From: Haloplanus ruber
GTDB taxonomy: Archaea; Halobacteriota; Halobacteria; Halobacteriales; Haloferacaceae
Reading direction: 5' to 3'
DNA length: 64,000 nucleotides
NCBI RefSeq assembly: GCF_024494725.1
Contig: NZ_JANHDK010000004.1
Location: 62,001 to 126,000, forward strand
Shown: positions 44,460-52,752 of the stretch, one piece after another
Numbering within the stretch: the first letter of the stretch is position 1
Layout: every line of letters begins with the position of its first letter
Notes under the pieces: generated by a model
What the model saw: only the letters and a program-made list of their open reading frames with translations
What the model was told of the DNA's origin: nothing
Databases searched by the model: none
Translations under genes and position numbers: made by a program

Positions 44460-45601
44460 GTTCCCCCACTGGGGGTTGAACCCACGGATACGGAGAGGTT
44501 CGCAGGTTCGTCGTCGCGTTGGACGATGACCTGCGTTTTGGGCTGTGCCAGTACAGCCCCCGCCTCGGACAGCGGTTTCGAGAACTTGCCCAAGGCTCGT
44601 TTGCCGATGTTCAGCGCACCGTTCTTGTCCGCGTTGTCGTCCAACCCACACTCGGGACACTCGAAACGTCCCTGCGTCTCACGAACGCCCTCACAGGCAC
44701 ACCGACTGCAGGTCTTCGACGTGTCGTATTCTTCGATCAACTGCACGTCGATGCCCGCGTCGTGGGCCTTGTATTCGATGTAGTTCAGCAGGCGGGCGAA
44801 CGGCATCTTGTGGGTCTTGTCGTTGACGTACCGTCCTTTATCGTTGTCCTTGCGAATCCCACCGAGGTCGCCCACAACGATGATTGCGTTCCGTTCCTCG
44901 GCATCCTCTACGATTTGCCGAGCAATCTTGTGGAGCCGGTCGTCCACCTTCCGCGCCTCAGCGTCACCGATGCGCTTGACCACCTGCTGTCCATGTCGGG
45001 GTTTCGCCTTCCCGATGGACTTGCGGAGTTGCTTGTAGTGTTCGCGGATACGACGGACTTCCTTGCCGTAGAAGGTGGTCTTGCGGTCGGAGAGGAACGC
45101 GCAGGTAGCGACCCACCGTGCGCCCATATCGATGGCCAGCACGTCGTCGTACTCGTCGGCCACGGTCACAGACCGTTTGACGACGAGATGGACGTACCAG
45201 TCACCGTCACGGCGCACCAGTTCGCTGTCCCCAAAATTCCCGTCGCGGACGAGTTGTTCGTCCTTCTGAGGGACGTAGGCGGGACACCAGATGGAGTTGC
45301 CCCGCTCCTGTTCGGGGTCGTAGACGGGGACTTTGACCCACCACGACGAGAGAACGGTGTCCTCGTCGTGAGCCACGCCGAACACGTCGTTCCGGAGGAC
45401 AACAGGCTGTTTGGTGTCGGGGTTCGGGTCTTTCTGTCGTTGCACCTTCGACGCCTGCTGGTCGGTCGCAGAGTAGAGATTGGCGTCTCCATCATGAACA
45501 GCAGTCTGAAACGCCTCGTACTCATGGGCGAGCAGGTCAGCCTTCCTGTTGGTCAGCGAGTGGAGTTTGACCCGCACCGTGGTTGAAATGTTCCGTTCCA
45601 T
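44447..45601 (-). CDS. tnpB: TnpB RNA-guided nuclease of IS605 no. 2
   Basis: 384 residues from ATG at 45601 (MERNISTTV); upstream codons of the longer frame lie in tnpA. RuvC motifs: D in LAIDMGARW near residue 170, E/D in VVGDLGGIR near 255, and D in DDNADKNGALN near 340. Here the second acidic residue is D rather than E, a known variant that needs checking. The zinc finger CSRC...CPEC is near 313-335. Intact length. Confidence 0.85.
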   Translation of the reverse strand: MERNISTTVRVKLHSLTNRKADLLAHEYEAFQTAVHDGDANLYSATDQQASKVQRQKDPNPDTKQPVVLRNDVFGVAHDEDTVLSSWWVKVPVYDPEQERGNSIWCPAYVPQKDEQLVRDGNFGDSELVRRDGDWYVHLVVKRSVTVADEYDDVLAIDMGARWVATCAFLSDRKTTFYGKEVRRIREHYKQLRKSIGKAKPRHGQQVVKRIGDAEARKVDDRLHKIARQIVEDAEERNAIIVVGDLGGIRKDNDKGRYVNDKTHKMPFARLLNYIEYKAHDAGIDVQLIEEYDTSKTCSRCACEGVRETQGRFECPECGLDDNADKNGALNIGKRALGKFSKPLSEAGAVLAQPKTQVIVQRDDEPANLSVSVGSTPSGGTPRL

Positions 45602-45602
45602 A

Positions 45603-46016
45603 CTACTCACCTGCTTGGGCGTCGATGTACTCCTCAATGACTTCGCTGGATACGTCGCCCGCACTTGAGACGAAGTACGAGCGCGTCCACAGCGAAGGGA
45701 GACCAAAATCGAACTCGTCGCGGAGGTGGCGCGAAGAGTAGCCCTTGACCTGTTGCATTATCTTGTTCGGGGCAAGCGTCGGGTCGCCCGTGATGAACAA
45801 GTGTACGTGGTCAGGGCGAATCGCCAACTCCAGTATCTCTAAGTCGAGTTCGTCGGCCTTTCCCTCAATGAGTTCTTCGAGACGGTCACGTACCTCGCCT
45901 TCAAGAACCGATTTGCGGTACTTCGGGCACCAGACAAAGTGATACTGGAGTTTGTGGACGTTGGTACGTTCCCTGTCGAACCCACGAGGCATCGTCATTA
46001 TATAGAAGTCACTCAC
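45603..46016 (-). CDS. tnpA: IS200-type Y1 transposase, intact
   Basis: 137 residues (the ATG at 45992, MPRGFDRE, is another plausible start). HUH motif HVHLF near residue 73, YHFVWCPKYRK near 25-35, and the catalytic tyrosine in RSYFVSSAGDV near 113. Performs single-strand peel-and-paste transposition. One base separates it from tnpB. Confidence 0.88.
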   Translation of the reverse strand: MSDFYIMTMPRGFDRERTNVHKLQYHFVWCPKYRKSVLEGEVRDRLEELIEGKADELDLEILELAIRPDHVHLFITGDPTLAPNKIMQQVKGYSSRHLRDEFDFGLPSLWTRSYFVSSAGDVSSEVIEEYIDAQAGE

Positions 46017-46110
46017 CTAAAGGTGTTACGCAGGCATCCAACCCCAGCCGTGGCTACGAGCGTGGATAGAACCCCAGTTGTCGGCTTCATCCCACCCGTG
46101 AACGGGTAGG

Positions 46111-46313
46111 CTTTCGCCTCGCTACCGCTGTAATCCTCTCGGATTGTCTGATCCGACGTTAGATACTCCAGCACTCTACCCCGGGTCCGATGTAGTCGTG
46201 ATATATTTCTTACCAAAATTCATATACAGGCGGAGTAGGCCGAGTGTCGCGGGGGTTGCTCCCGAGGTGAGTCATGAGCAAGTTGAATACAGTTCGGAAC
46301 CAAACACAACAGA
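46111..46313. other. Spacer after IS605 no. 2 with a degenerate hairpin
   Basis: About 200 bases. TCGCGGGGG-TTG-CTCCCGAGG near 46239-46260 is a degenerate palindrome resembling the terminal hairpin of IS605 no. 1. No gene seen. Confidence 0.35.
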
Positions 46314-47156
46314 ATGACCGCGAATCAGTCCGCCCACGGCGGGGGTGACAATACGGCCGACTGGGAACTCGACGTCACTGATTCCTCGCTCTTGCTTGGT
46401 CTCGCGTACGTCTTTCCGAGTATTCTGGGCGGCGTTATCGTGCTCGTCTGTGGACTGTTGATGTGGCTCGTCGCCACGGCAGTCCGGGCCGGTGATCCTG
46501 GCCGGGCGATCGGATTGATCGCCGTCGCAGTACTTGCGCTCCTCTCCCGCCGTTATCTCCCTGCCTTGCTCGAGACGGACTTGGCGACGCCGTTCTTCGG
46601 GCGATTCTCACGTCGCGGTCTACTCGTTGGAAGCCTACTCGGCGCACTCACCCTCCTCGGAAGTACCCAGATGCACTCCTCCGCACCGTTCGCGGTGTTC
46701 ATCGCTAGCTCGATACCGCTGGTACTCACTGCGGCGTTCCCAACGAGCGGGTACGCGGACCCAGTGGCGGAAACCCTCGTCGTTGACGAGACCGAGGTCC
46801 CCCTCAAAACAGTCCAGACGTTCCGGGCTATTTCGATTGGTACGTTCGCTATCTGCTGGCTCTCGTATACTCGAGGGGCTCCGACTGCACCTCGCATCGT
46901 CGTCCTTCCGTCCGACTACGTCCATATAGTTGCGAATCTGATCGATACAGTTCCGGAGTCGCCGAAGGAAGACCGATCGACGATCGGCCAGGCAGAACGA
47001 ATCGTCGCTGGGCTATTCGGAGTCGGACTGGTCGCTATCGGACCGCTTCTCTGGCTTCTTCTCCCGCCGGGGGATGGACAGGCGATTGCACTGTATGCAG
47101 GGGCAATGTTCAGTCTCGTTGGGGGGCTGCTGCTTTGGTACGCATACAGCGCTTGA
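46314..47156 (+). CDS. Hypothetical multipass membrane protein
   Basis: 280 residues. About seven to eight hydrophobic segments, including FPSILGGVIVLVCGLLMWLV, AVLALLSRRYLP, GSLLGALTLLG, FAVFIASSIPLVLTAAF, GTFAICWLSY and VGLVAIGPLLWLLL. A soluble 40-residue N-terminus and a middle acidic loop. No family recognised. Start at ATG 46314. Confidence 0.55.
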   Translation: MTANQSAHGGGDNTADWELDVTDSSLLLGLAYVFPSILGGVIVLVCGLLMWLVATAVRAGDPGRAIGLIAVAVLALLSRRYLPALLETDLATPFFGRFSRRGLLVGSLLGALTLLGSTQMHSSAPFAVFIASSIPLVLTAAFPTSGYADPVAETLVVDETEVPLKTVQTFRAISIGTFAICWLSYTRGAPTAPRIVVLPSDYVHIVANLIDTVPESPKEDRSTIGQAERIVAGLFGVGLVAIGPLLWLLLPPGDGQAIALYAGAMFSLVGGLLLWYAYSA

Positions 47157-47252
47157 GATGAAGACTCCGAGACCAGTCACGAAATGATCCCTTGACGTAG
47201 ATGTGCGCATAAGCGCTTGCCCAAACGATGGAAAGTAATTCACCGACACTCG

Positions 47253-47516
47253 ATGAGACCATATGCACAACAGGTTTCAACGAAGCCGGTCAAGCATATC
47301 ATCCTACTTGGTGGAGGGCTATTTTGCCTCTCAACAATCGCCGGAGCACTCACAGTCCCGTCACTCACGTTCTTCCCTATTCTCCAATTGCTCTTTTTTG
47401 GAAGCATCATAGCCACCGCCCTTCTACCATACGGTCTACTCAGAAGAAACCACACCCCACTTCCCCAGAACCGGAATAGGGATCTACCTCTAAACCTCTC
47501 GACGCCTCACGAATGA
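47253..47516 (+). CDS. Small membrane protein
   Basis: 87 residues from ATG at 47253 (MRPYAQQVS); two hydrophobic stretches (IILLGGGLFCLSTIAGAL and FFPILQLLFFGSIIATALL), then a basic/proline tail. Follows the preceding membrane gene by about 95 bases on the same strand. Confidence 0.45.
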   Translation: MRPYAQQVSTKPVKHIILLGGGLFCLSTIAGALTVPSLTFFPILQLLFFGSIIATALLPYGLLRRNHTPLPQNRNRDLPLNLSTPHE

Positions 47517-47851
47517 GAGAAGATAGCAGACGGTGGGTCGGGTGTAACAGACCGTCCTACACCCCGACCGTCGAGTGTAAATTTGTTCAAATAGAGCGTT
47601 ACAACTCTTCTTGCCACAGATCTATTTTTAGCTGGACGAGAACCACCCGTCGAATGAATAAAAACGACCCCGTTAGGACAGACACACCCCGACCGTCGAG
47701 TGTAAATCTGTCCAAATAGAGCGTTACAACTCTTCTTGCTACGGATCTATTATTATGAGATATCGATCAGCCATCCCATTATTTGGATTCAGCACCTAAA
47801 ATACCAATAGTGGATGGCGTATTTGTAAGGATGCCACTGACGTCAAAATAT
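47517..47851. repeat. 72-bp direct repeats and surrounding AT-rich DNA
   Basis: Copies at 47559-47630 and 47684-47755 share about 90% identity over ACACCCCGACCGTCGAG...GTAAAT, then AATAGAGCGTTACAACTCTTCTTG and ATCTATT. An inverted GGGTCGGGTGT lies just before the first copy (about 47536). Read on the minus strand, TTTACACTCGACGGTCGGGG loosely matches haloarchaeal origin recognition boxes (TTNCACTCGA...GGGG). No orc1/cdc6 gene is in the window. Confidence 0.55.
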
Positions 47852-47995
47852 TCAGCTTGGTGGCTTCCAGCGAACCCCGAATAGATTGGTAACGAGCTGT
47901 TCCATCCTCGAGAGAATCTCGCCGGAGTCGTCTTCAGCTTCGACAACTGCCTTCCCGTCTTCCCTCCGAACTTCCACCTCTGTTCCTGTCGTAAG
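47852..47995 (-). pseudogene. Orphan in-frame tail after the PQQ gene
   Basis: Directly after the TAG of the PQQ lipoprotein gene and in the same frame, 47 codons read TTGTEVEVRREDGKAVVEAE, then ILSRMEQLVTNLFG, and stop. It lacks a clear start. Either a gene remnant or a small GTG-started protein. Confidence 0.3.
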
Positions 47996-49219
47996 CTACG
48001 ACTGCTCCTGAAGAGCATACACTTCACCACTAGTCGTCACAAAGACATACTCGTCGACGGCAGCGATACCGTTGACAATCATTTGCCTATAGTCACCGAA
48101 GTCTCGGGGGCGAGTATTGAACTGCCATCGTTGCTCTCCAGTAGCTTGATCAAGCGCATACACCGGCGCGTCATCACTCGCCCACATCGAACCGGCGTAC
48201 ACATTCTCACTCCCAACTGCGACCGTGACGAGACGGGGGACATCTTCGAACGATTGCTGCCACTGACGTTCCCCAGTCTCAGCATCAATTGCCGTCACGA
48301 GACCTCGATCACCGCCGCAGACAGCGAAGACACTCTGTTCGGTAACCGCAAGCGGGGAAAAGACCCATGAATCAATTTCATGTCGCCACGCGATAGATCC
48401 ATCTGTCGGGTTTAGAGCCCTAACCTCGCCCATCTTATCCTCGCTAGGAGCAATATACACAAGACCGTTCGCCACGCTCGGAATCGGACTTGACCCCTTG
48501 CTCTGCACAGGGGTGCCCTGCCACTGCTCATCTCCCGTTTCGGTATCAACTGCGTACAGAGTATAGTCCTCTCCGAAAATATAGGCGGTCCCCTCTCGAA
48601 CAGCCGGTATCCCCGTCAGTTCGGTTTCCGACGGCGTCTCGAATCGCCACCGCTCCTCGCCAGTCTCTCGATTCATTGCATAGAGGTCGTCAGCAGCAAT
48701 ATATACGGTCTCGCCTTCAATCGTCGGTGAGGGAAGGCTCACTCCCCTTGGCAAATCTGCCGTCCACAAGGTCTCTCCAGTAGTACTATCTCGAGCTCGC
48801 AATTGGGGATTATCCATATCAGAGTCATTCACAGGGTAATATGCGGCTCCATCGCTGATCGAAGGAGTCGAGTCACTCTCCCACTCGCCAGCTGACTCTC
48901 CAGTCTGTGTGTCGATAACTTGATTCTGCAGATACGATGTCTCAGGAGTCACGATAGTGCCATCATCAGAAGGGCCACAGAGCGTGTATCGCCATGCCAC
49001 TTGTACGCCTTCAGTCGGATCGCGAGCGGATGGGTTATAGCACGTATTAGCTGCATCGTAGTACTGGGCCGGCCACTGAGCCTCCTCAGACAGGTCGATA
49101 TCCGTTTCGTGTTGCGTTCGTTGCGGTGAGCAAGATTGGAACCTCGAACAGCCAGCAATACCACTAATGCCGGTTACAGCAGTAGCGACTAGGAACTTCC
49201 TGCGAGAACTGGAGGGCAT
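47996..49219 (-). CDS. PQQ-like beta-propeller lipoprotein (Tat)
   Basis: 407 residues. Signal RRKFLVATAVTGISGIAGC is a Tat motif followed by a lipobox Cys, so it is an anchored extracytoplasmic lipoprotein. The rest is repeats ending in W-type strands: TGETLWTADLP, TGEERWRFETP, TGDEQWQGTPV, DGSIAWRHEID, TGERQWQQSFE, TGEQRWQFNTR. This is the PQQ/WD-like eight-bladed propeller that serves as protein-binding or assembly scaffold. An enzymatic quinone site cannot be judged. Confidence 0.8.
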   Translation of the reverse strand: MPSSSRRKFLVATAVTGISGIAGCSRFQSCSPQRTQHETDIDLSEEAQWPAQYYDAANTCYNPSARDPTEGVQVAWRYTLCGPSDDGTIVTPETSYLQNQVIDTQTGESAGEWESDSTPSISDGAAYYPVNDSDMDNPQLRARDSTTGETLWTADLPRGVSLPSPTIEGETVYIAADDLYAMNRETGEERWRFETPSETELTGIPAVREGTAYIFGEDYTLYAVDTETGDEQWQGTPVQSKGSSPIPSVANGLVYIAPSEDKMGEVRALNPTDGSIAWRHEIDSWVFSPLAVTEQSVFAVCGGDRGLVTAIDAETGERQWQQSFEDVPRLVTVAVGSENVYAGSMWASDDAPVYALDQATGEQRWQFNTRPRDFGDYRQMIVNGIAAVDEYVFVTTSGEVYALQEQS

Positions 49220-49368
49220 ATTTTGCTAATGGTGAGCTGAAAGAATATAATTTTTGAGTAGAAACTCCATTAGCCATCTCAACGTTATCTACAGCACCGA
49301 TCCAATACGCAAGACAAACCATATATTGGGCCCCTACAGCGAGGCTCCTGGTATTGGTGGCAGCGCAA

Positions 49369-49686
49369 TCATACGATCAGGAAAGAACCTACTGAGAGGA
49401 ATATCAGCCCTAATGCGTAGAAGAGAATGTATCGGTCCCATCGAGTTTTCTTTCGTTGATCGATATTCCGATCCACAACGGCAGATCCAATTCTCCCACT
49501 ATGCGAAGAGCCCCCGACACCGCTTGTACGGATATTCCCCACCCCTCCAACGAAGAGAAGAAGAACAAGGCCAATCAAGAACAACACGAACGAACTATCG
49601 AATCCGAATATATACACAACACCTGCGAAGGTGATTGCCGCTGGAACGATTCCAGAAATTGCCGAGCGAACGAGTTTCTTATTCAT
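49369..49686 (-). CDS. Small three-helix membrane protein
   Basis: 105 residues: KKLVRSAISGIVPAAITFAG, then VLFLIGLVLLLFVGGVG and YILFYALGLIFLSVGSFLIV are hydrophobic. Ends in the hydrophobic segment. No family recognised. Confidence 0.55.
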   Translation of the reverse strand: MNKKLVRSAISGIVPAAITFAGVVYIFGFDSSFVLFLIGLVLLLFVGGVGNIRTSGVGGSSHSGRIGSAVVDRNIDQRKKTRWDRYILFYALGLIFLSVGSFLIV

Positions 49687-49689
49687 TGA

Positions 49690-50002
49690 TCTCCGAAATC
49701 TTATTGTTAGAACTGTCTGTTCTACTATGGTACTTCTCCGAATTATGATTAATGTTTTTGTATTTTACGCTGAAGACTGTCAACAATCGTGTTGGAGCGG
49801 CAAAACCCCCCTCATATAGACAGCTTCCGACTATACTAGTGCAACTACTACGGAACGCATCGGTCTGCTCGATTATCTTGATGATGAGGAGATGCTAACC
49901 GCCGATGAGGTCGGCGATAATCTCGGCATCGACCTTGGCGGCGATACATGCACTACCGGCGAGATGCAGGATCATTTCGATATTTCTTGATTGCCTGAAT
50001 TT
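49690..50002. other. Intergenic region with a gene fragment
   Basis: Contains a plus-strand fragment at 49820-49990 (TTERIGLLDYLDDEEMLTAD, then GDNLGIDLGGD), which looks like protein but has no usable start and a stop at 49988. Otherwise AT-rich and without genes. Confidence 0.35.
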
Positions 50003-50338
50003 CTATCGGACGCCTAAATACTTCGCCGCCTCCTCCGCGATCTTCTCGGTCGTCGCTTCGACGAGACGCCCCTCCTCTTTTTGAATATCCGCGTGGCGGA
50101 TCGAGACGACTGTCCACGGGTTCACATAGGTGTCGCGTGGAAGGCCGCCGGCCGCGAAATCGTCCTCGCCAAGCGGGATCGCAACCGCCCTCGGCGTCGT
50201 CGTGCCCACGGCGTAGAGACCCTCCTCGTCGCTGAACGGATGCGTGTCGTCGTTCAAGCAAACATACGGCCGGTAGTCGTGATCCGCGAGGAGATCAGGG
50301 CCCTTCACCACTGCGCCGCGAGTGTATCCGTCGGTCAT
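50003..50338 (-). CDS. PemK/MazF-like toxin
   Basis: 111 residues. YTRGAVVKGPDLLADHDYRPYVCLND at the start, then PRAVAIPLGEDDFAAGGLPRD, reads as the MazF/PemK beta-barrel (first strand GxVV, R-P-x-V-C). Likely an mRNA endoribonuclease. It overlaps the upstream HTH gene by four bases (ATGA), the expected toxin-antitoxin order with the antitoxin first. Confidence 0.7.
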   Translation of the reverse strand: MTDGYTRGAVVKGPDLLADHDYRPYVCLNDDTHPFSDEEGLYAVGTTTPRAVAIPLGEDDFAAGGLPRDTYVNPWTVVSIRHADIQKEEGRLVEATTEKIAEEAAKYLGVR

Positions 50339-50652
50339 TCCCCGCCGTAGTAGTCGTCTGTCGTCGACGACGAACTCGCACCTATCTGAGCAGCGTACGA
50401 GGCGAGGCGCTCGTCTTCGGCGATTGCCCAGTATCGGCCACGGTGCCGGACGAGCCCCCGGTCCTCGAGACGGGACAGAGCCCCGCCAACGCTCCCGCGC
50501 TTGATCCCTGTCTCCTCGTGGAGTTCGGTCTGTGTGAACGCCTGATCGCTGTGCTCGGCGAGGAACTGCAGGATCTGATATGGTTGTGTTCCTTCTTGGA
50601 GATTGAGGACCTCGGCGGGCTCGTCATCGAACCGATCGATGCTGATGGGCAT
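50335..50652 (-). CDS. HTH antitoxin of the PemK/MazF-like pair
   Basis: 105 residues from ATG at 50652 (MPISIDRFDDEP). A winged helix: QILQFLAEHSDQAFTQTELHEETGIKRGSVGGALSRLEDRGLV, with an acidic C-terminal tail that could mask the toxin. Autoregulation is likely. Translationally coupled to the toxin. Confidence 0.7.
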   Translation of the reverse strand: MPISIDRFDDEPAEVLNLQEGTQPYQILQFLAEHSDQAFTQTELHEETGIKRGSVGGALSRLEDRGLVRHRGRYWAIAEDERLASYAAQIGASSSSTTDDYYGGE

Positions 50653-50965
50653 ACGTGATAGAACGTAATAGAACGAAATAAGTCTATGGGAGAGACACAT
50701 ATCGGGTCCGTTCTCTTCGGAATGATGGATGTGACGCAGACCGTCTTCAGCGACCTTGAAACAGGTCGGCGCATCACTTTTGTTCAGCGTGAATGCCCCT
50801 CATCGGGGGCGCTGCCCATGTGGACGTAGTCGTTTCCGCAGACAGGGCAAACCTCTGGTATCTTCGCAACATCAGGCCGCACAGTAGTTGAGGCTGGCCG
50901 TCTCAATGCATAGGACATCTGGCACGGTTCATAAATAGTATGAAGACGTACTCTGGGATAGAACG
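50653..50965. other. Spacer with a zinc-ribbon fragment and palindrome
   Basis: Minus-strand codons near 50808-50880 read PEVCPVCGNDYVHMG, a small zinc-knuckle fragment with no clear start. At 50881-50915 is the 35-base motif that recurs at 53895. No complete gene. Confidence 0.4.
50881..50915 (+). promoter_or_regulatory. TTGAG(G/A)C-N5-GTCTCAA palindrome, copy 1
   Basis: Near-identical (about 3 mismatches in 35) to 53895-53929. The core TTGAGGC-TGGCC-GTCTCAA is an interrupted palindrome 50 bases upstream of the UPF0175 gene. Confidence 0.4.
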
Positions 50966-51334
50966 ATGGCACGAATCACTGGTTCCTATCCTGACGACCT
51001 CGACCTCCTCATTGAGGGCGCTGTGGAGGCTGGTGTGTTCGGAGGCAAGAGCGACGCGTTGCGCGAGTTCGTGCGCGAATATTTCGAGGACCACGAAAAC
51101 GAGCGGGTCGCAGCTGCAGTCGCTCTCTACGAACGCGAGCGGATCACGCTCGGCGATGCTGCACGACTCGCTGCTGTCGACCGCTGGACAATGCGTGACA
51201 TTCTCCGTGAGCACGGTGTTGAACTTCGCCTCGGGCTCGTCGACGAAGACGACGCAGCCTACGAGGGAGAGGCAGCACGCGAACTCGAATTCGGTGATGA
51301 GAACTCAGACGACGAGGAATCACCTTCGAAATGA
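50966..51334 (+). CDS. UPF0175-type ribbon-helix-helix antitoxin
   Basis: 122 residues. Start ITGSYPDDLDLLIEGAVEAG has the RHH-type pattern, then LYERERITLGDAARLAAVDRWTMRDILREHGVEL is the UPF0175 helix-turn-helix. Acidic tail. Overlaps the PIN-domain ORF by four bases, so it is the antitoxin of a UPF0175-PIN pair. Confidence 0.75.
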   Translation: MARITGSYPDDLDLLIEGAVEAGVFGGKSDALREFVREYFEDHENERVAAAVALYERERITLGDAARLAAVDRWTMRDILREHGVELRLGLVDEDDAAYEGEAARELEFGDENSDDEESPSK

Positions 51335-51585
51335 CGGACGACGGTGTGCCGCCGAAGCCGAGCGTTCTCAACACGACTGTTCTCTCGAATTTCGCCTACA
51401 TCGACGAGCTATGGGTGGTTGCAGATCTCTCTGGCATCTGTACGGTGCCTGTCGTTCGCGAGGAACTCGAAAACGGCGTTGGTAGCCACCCATATCTCCA
51501 GGTAGCACTCGATACACTCGGGGTTGCGCTTGACCAACGACGGAGAAATCTGGCTATCGTGTTTTCGAGTCGTCGTCACGTGTAA
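51331..51585 (+). pseudogene. PIN-domain toxin truncated by an IS remnant
   Basis: VLNTTVLSNFAYIDELW, then ICTVPVVREELENGVGSHPYL is the start of a PIN nuclease partner of UPF0175. After about residue 68 (51535) the sequence diverges into the transposase remnant. The remaining catalytic acids are missing, so it is most likely inactive. Confidence 0.7.
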
Positions 51586-51876
51586 ATCGAGAATCGTATT
51601 TACTTTCGCATCGATTAGCAACGTCTCCTTGAGCTGCTGAATCGTGAGTTCGACGCGTTTCGTGTAGTGTTTCGAAGCGTGACCGGTCGAATCCCGACGC
51701 ATCAACACCAACAACTCCGCTCGCCGGAAGTAGCGTCGCTGAGAGAGTCAATATAACACGCCAGACAGCCATATCAAGTCGATTGAACGCCTTACAGAGT
51801 GTTGAAGGCGCAGGAAGTTCAGCTAGTCCGAGAACACGACGAATGCGTGGCATCTCGATCAACTCGTCGATTGACC
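51545..51876 (-). pseudogene. IS5-type transposase remnant
   Basis: Two minus-strand frames combine: LIEMPRIRRVLGLAELPAPS, then VVGVDASGFDRS (DDE aspartate) and, after a frameshift near 51690, ASKHYTKRVELTIQQLKETLL and LHVTTTRKHD. These match the N-terminal half of haloarchaeal IS5 transposases. No C-terminal half remains. Confidence 0.65.
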
Positions 51877-51877
51877 T

Positions 51878-51904
51878 CCTCCCACGGCTGAAGCCGTGGG
51901 AGGG
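51878..51904. repeat. Solo IS605-type right-end hairpin
   Basis: CTCCCACGGCT-GA-AGCCGTGGGAG matches the right-end hairpin of IS605 no. 2 (44440-44459) with a longer stem. No transposase adjoins it, so this is a relic, or a MITE/guide-RNA end, at the edge of the IS5 remnant. Confidence 0.6.
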
Positions 51905-51906
51905 GG

Positions 51907-52752
51907 TCAAGACCTTGTGAATGCGTCGTTCCTGCCTGTATCCCGAATTCCCTCAGAAGTTCGTTCAGCAAACCCGTACTGTTCGAGGTACTCGAAACGG
52001 CGTTCAATCTCCTCGTTAGAAACGTTCAATTCCGTGGCCAGTTCGCTCACGGACTTCGGGGTGTCTTCGTCTAACTGCATTCGGAGTTCATATCCTTCCA
52101 TATACCGCAAATAGTACTCTTGAACGACGTCATCGAGTGGCGTTTGGATTCCCTCATTTTCGTCGAGTCGCTCCAAGGATTCGGAAACCACCGTGACGAA
52201 GAACTCCCCGCCTAGGAGTTCTACCTGGTGTTCAAGTTCGGATTCGATGACGTCGAAGTCGAGATCCGTCTGAACGAGCGTGGCCATATCGCCGATATCG
52301 TCCGGGCGTTCTGCGACGGCTTTGAAGAGAAAAATGTCCTCGAACGAGACCAAGCCGACCGAGAAATACTCCTCCGAGAGAAACGGTTCGCTTCGCGCTT
52401 GCATTCCATCGCTGAAGAACAGCTTATCGGCGATCTGTCGATAGAAGACGTCGAACTGGCAGCCGACGTCGTTCCGTACGCAGTGGCGTGCGCCCAATCG
52501 ATCGTACTCGTCACCGAGATCGGTGACTTCCTCGTACCCGAGGTCGTCGAGTACCCCCATCAGGCGGCTGAGAGCCGCTTCGTCCACGACAACGAGATCG
52601 ATATCTTTGGTCGTGTCTTTGAGAGACGGCTCGTGGAGTGACATCGCGCCACCGCCGATGAGATACGCCTCAACGTCAGTCTGGAGATGATCTGCGATCC
52701 GCCGGAGTTCGGCCTCGATATAGTCACGGCCGAATCGTTCACGAGAACTCAT
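51907..52752 (-). CDS. Nucleotidyltransferase-like toxin candidate (AbiEii/DUF6036-type)
   Basis: 281 residues. Catalytic-type motif AYLIGGGAMSLHEPSLKDTTKDIDLVVVD (G-G...D-x-D) near 30-58. A second Asp may be in DVFYRQ near 100. A C-terminal HTH-like region (SVSELATELNVSNEEIERRFEYLEQYG). Overlaps the upstream regulator by four bases. Typical of the enzymatic half of AbiE-type pairs. Confidence 0.65.
   Translation of the reverse strand: MSSRERFGRDYIEAELRRIADHLQTDVEAYLIGGGAMSLHEPSLKDTTKDIDLVVVDEAALSRLMGVLDDLGYEEVTDLGDEYDRLGARHCVRNDVGCQFDVFYRQIADKLFFSDGMQARSEPFLSEEYFSVGLVSFEDIFLFKAVAERPDDIGDMATLVQTDLDFDVIESELEHQVELLGGEFFVTVVSESLERLDENEGIQTPLDDVVQEYYLRYMEGYELRMQLDEDTPKSVSELATELNVSNEEIERRFEYLEQYGFAERTSEGIRDTGRNDAFTRS

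Larger units (their letters stand above)
44430..46110 (-). mobile_element. IS200/IS605 element no. 2, apparently intact
   Basis: Contains tnpA (45603-46016) and tnpB (44447-45601) on the same strand, one base apart. The right end has a hairpin at 44440-44459 (CCCACGGCT/AGCCGTGGG) inside which tnpB stops. A left-end hairpin (ACCCGT/ACGGGT, 46087-46100) lies about 70 bases upstream of tnpA. No flanking gene appears disrupted, and the insertion follows the Mrr-like operon closely. Boundaries are approximate. Confidence 0.7.

Noticed and set aside
44519-45586. 355-codon plus-strand frame opposite tnpB
   Set aside because: tnpB on the minus strand has RuvC and zinc-finger motifs; the plus frame has none.
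47559-47755. CRISPR array
   Set aside because: Only two long repeats, 72 bases each, with a 53-base interval; the geometry is wrong and no Cas genes occur.
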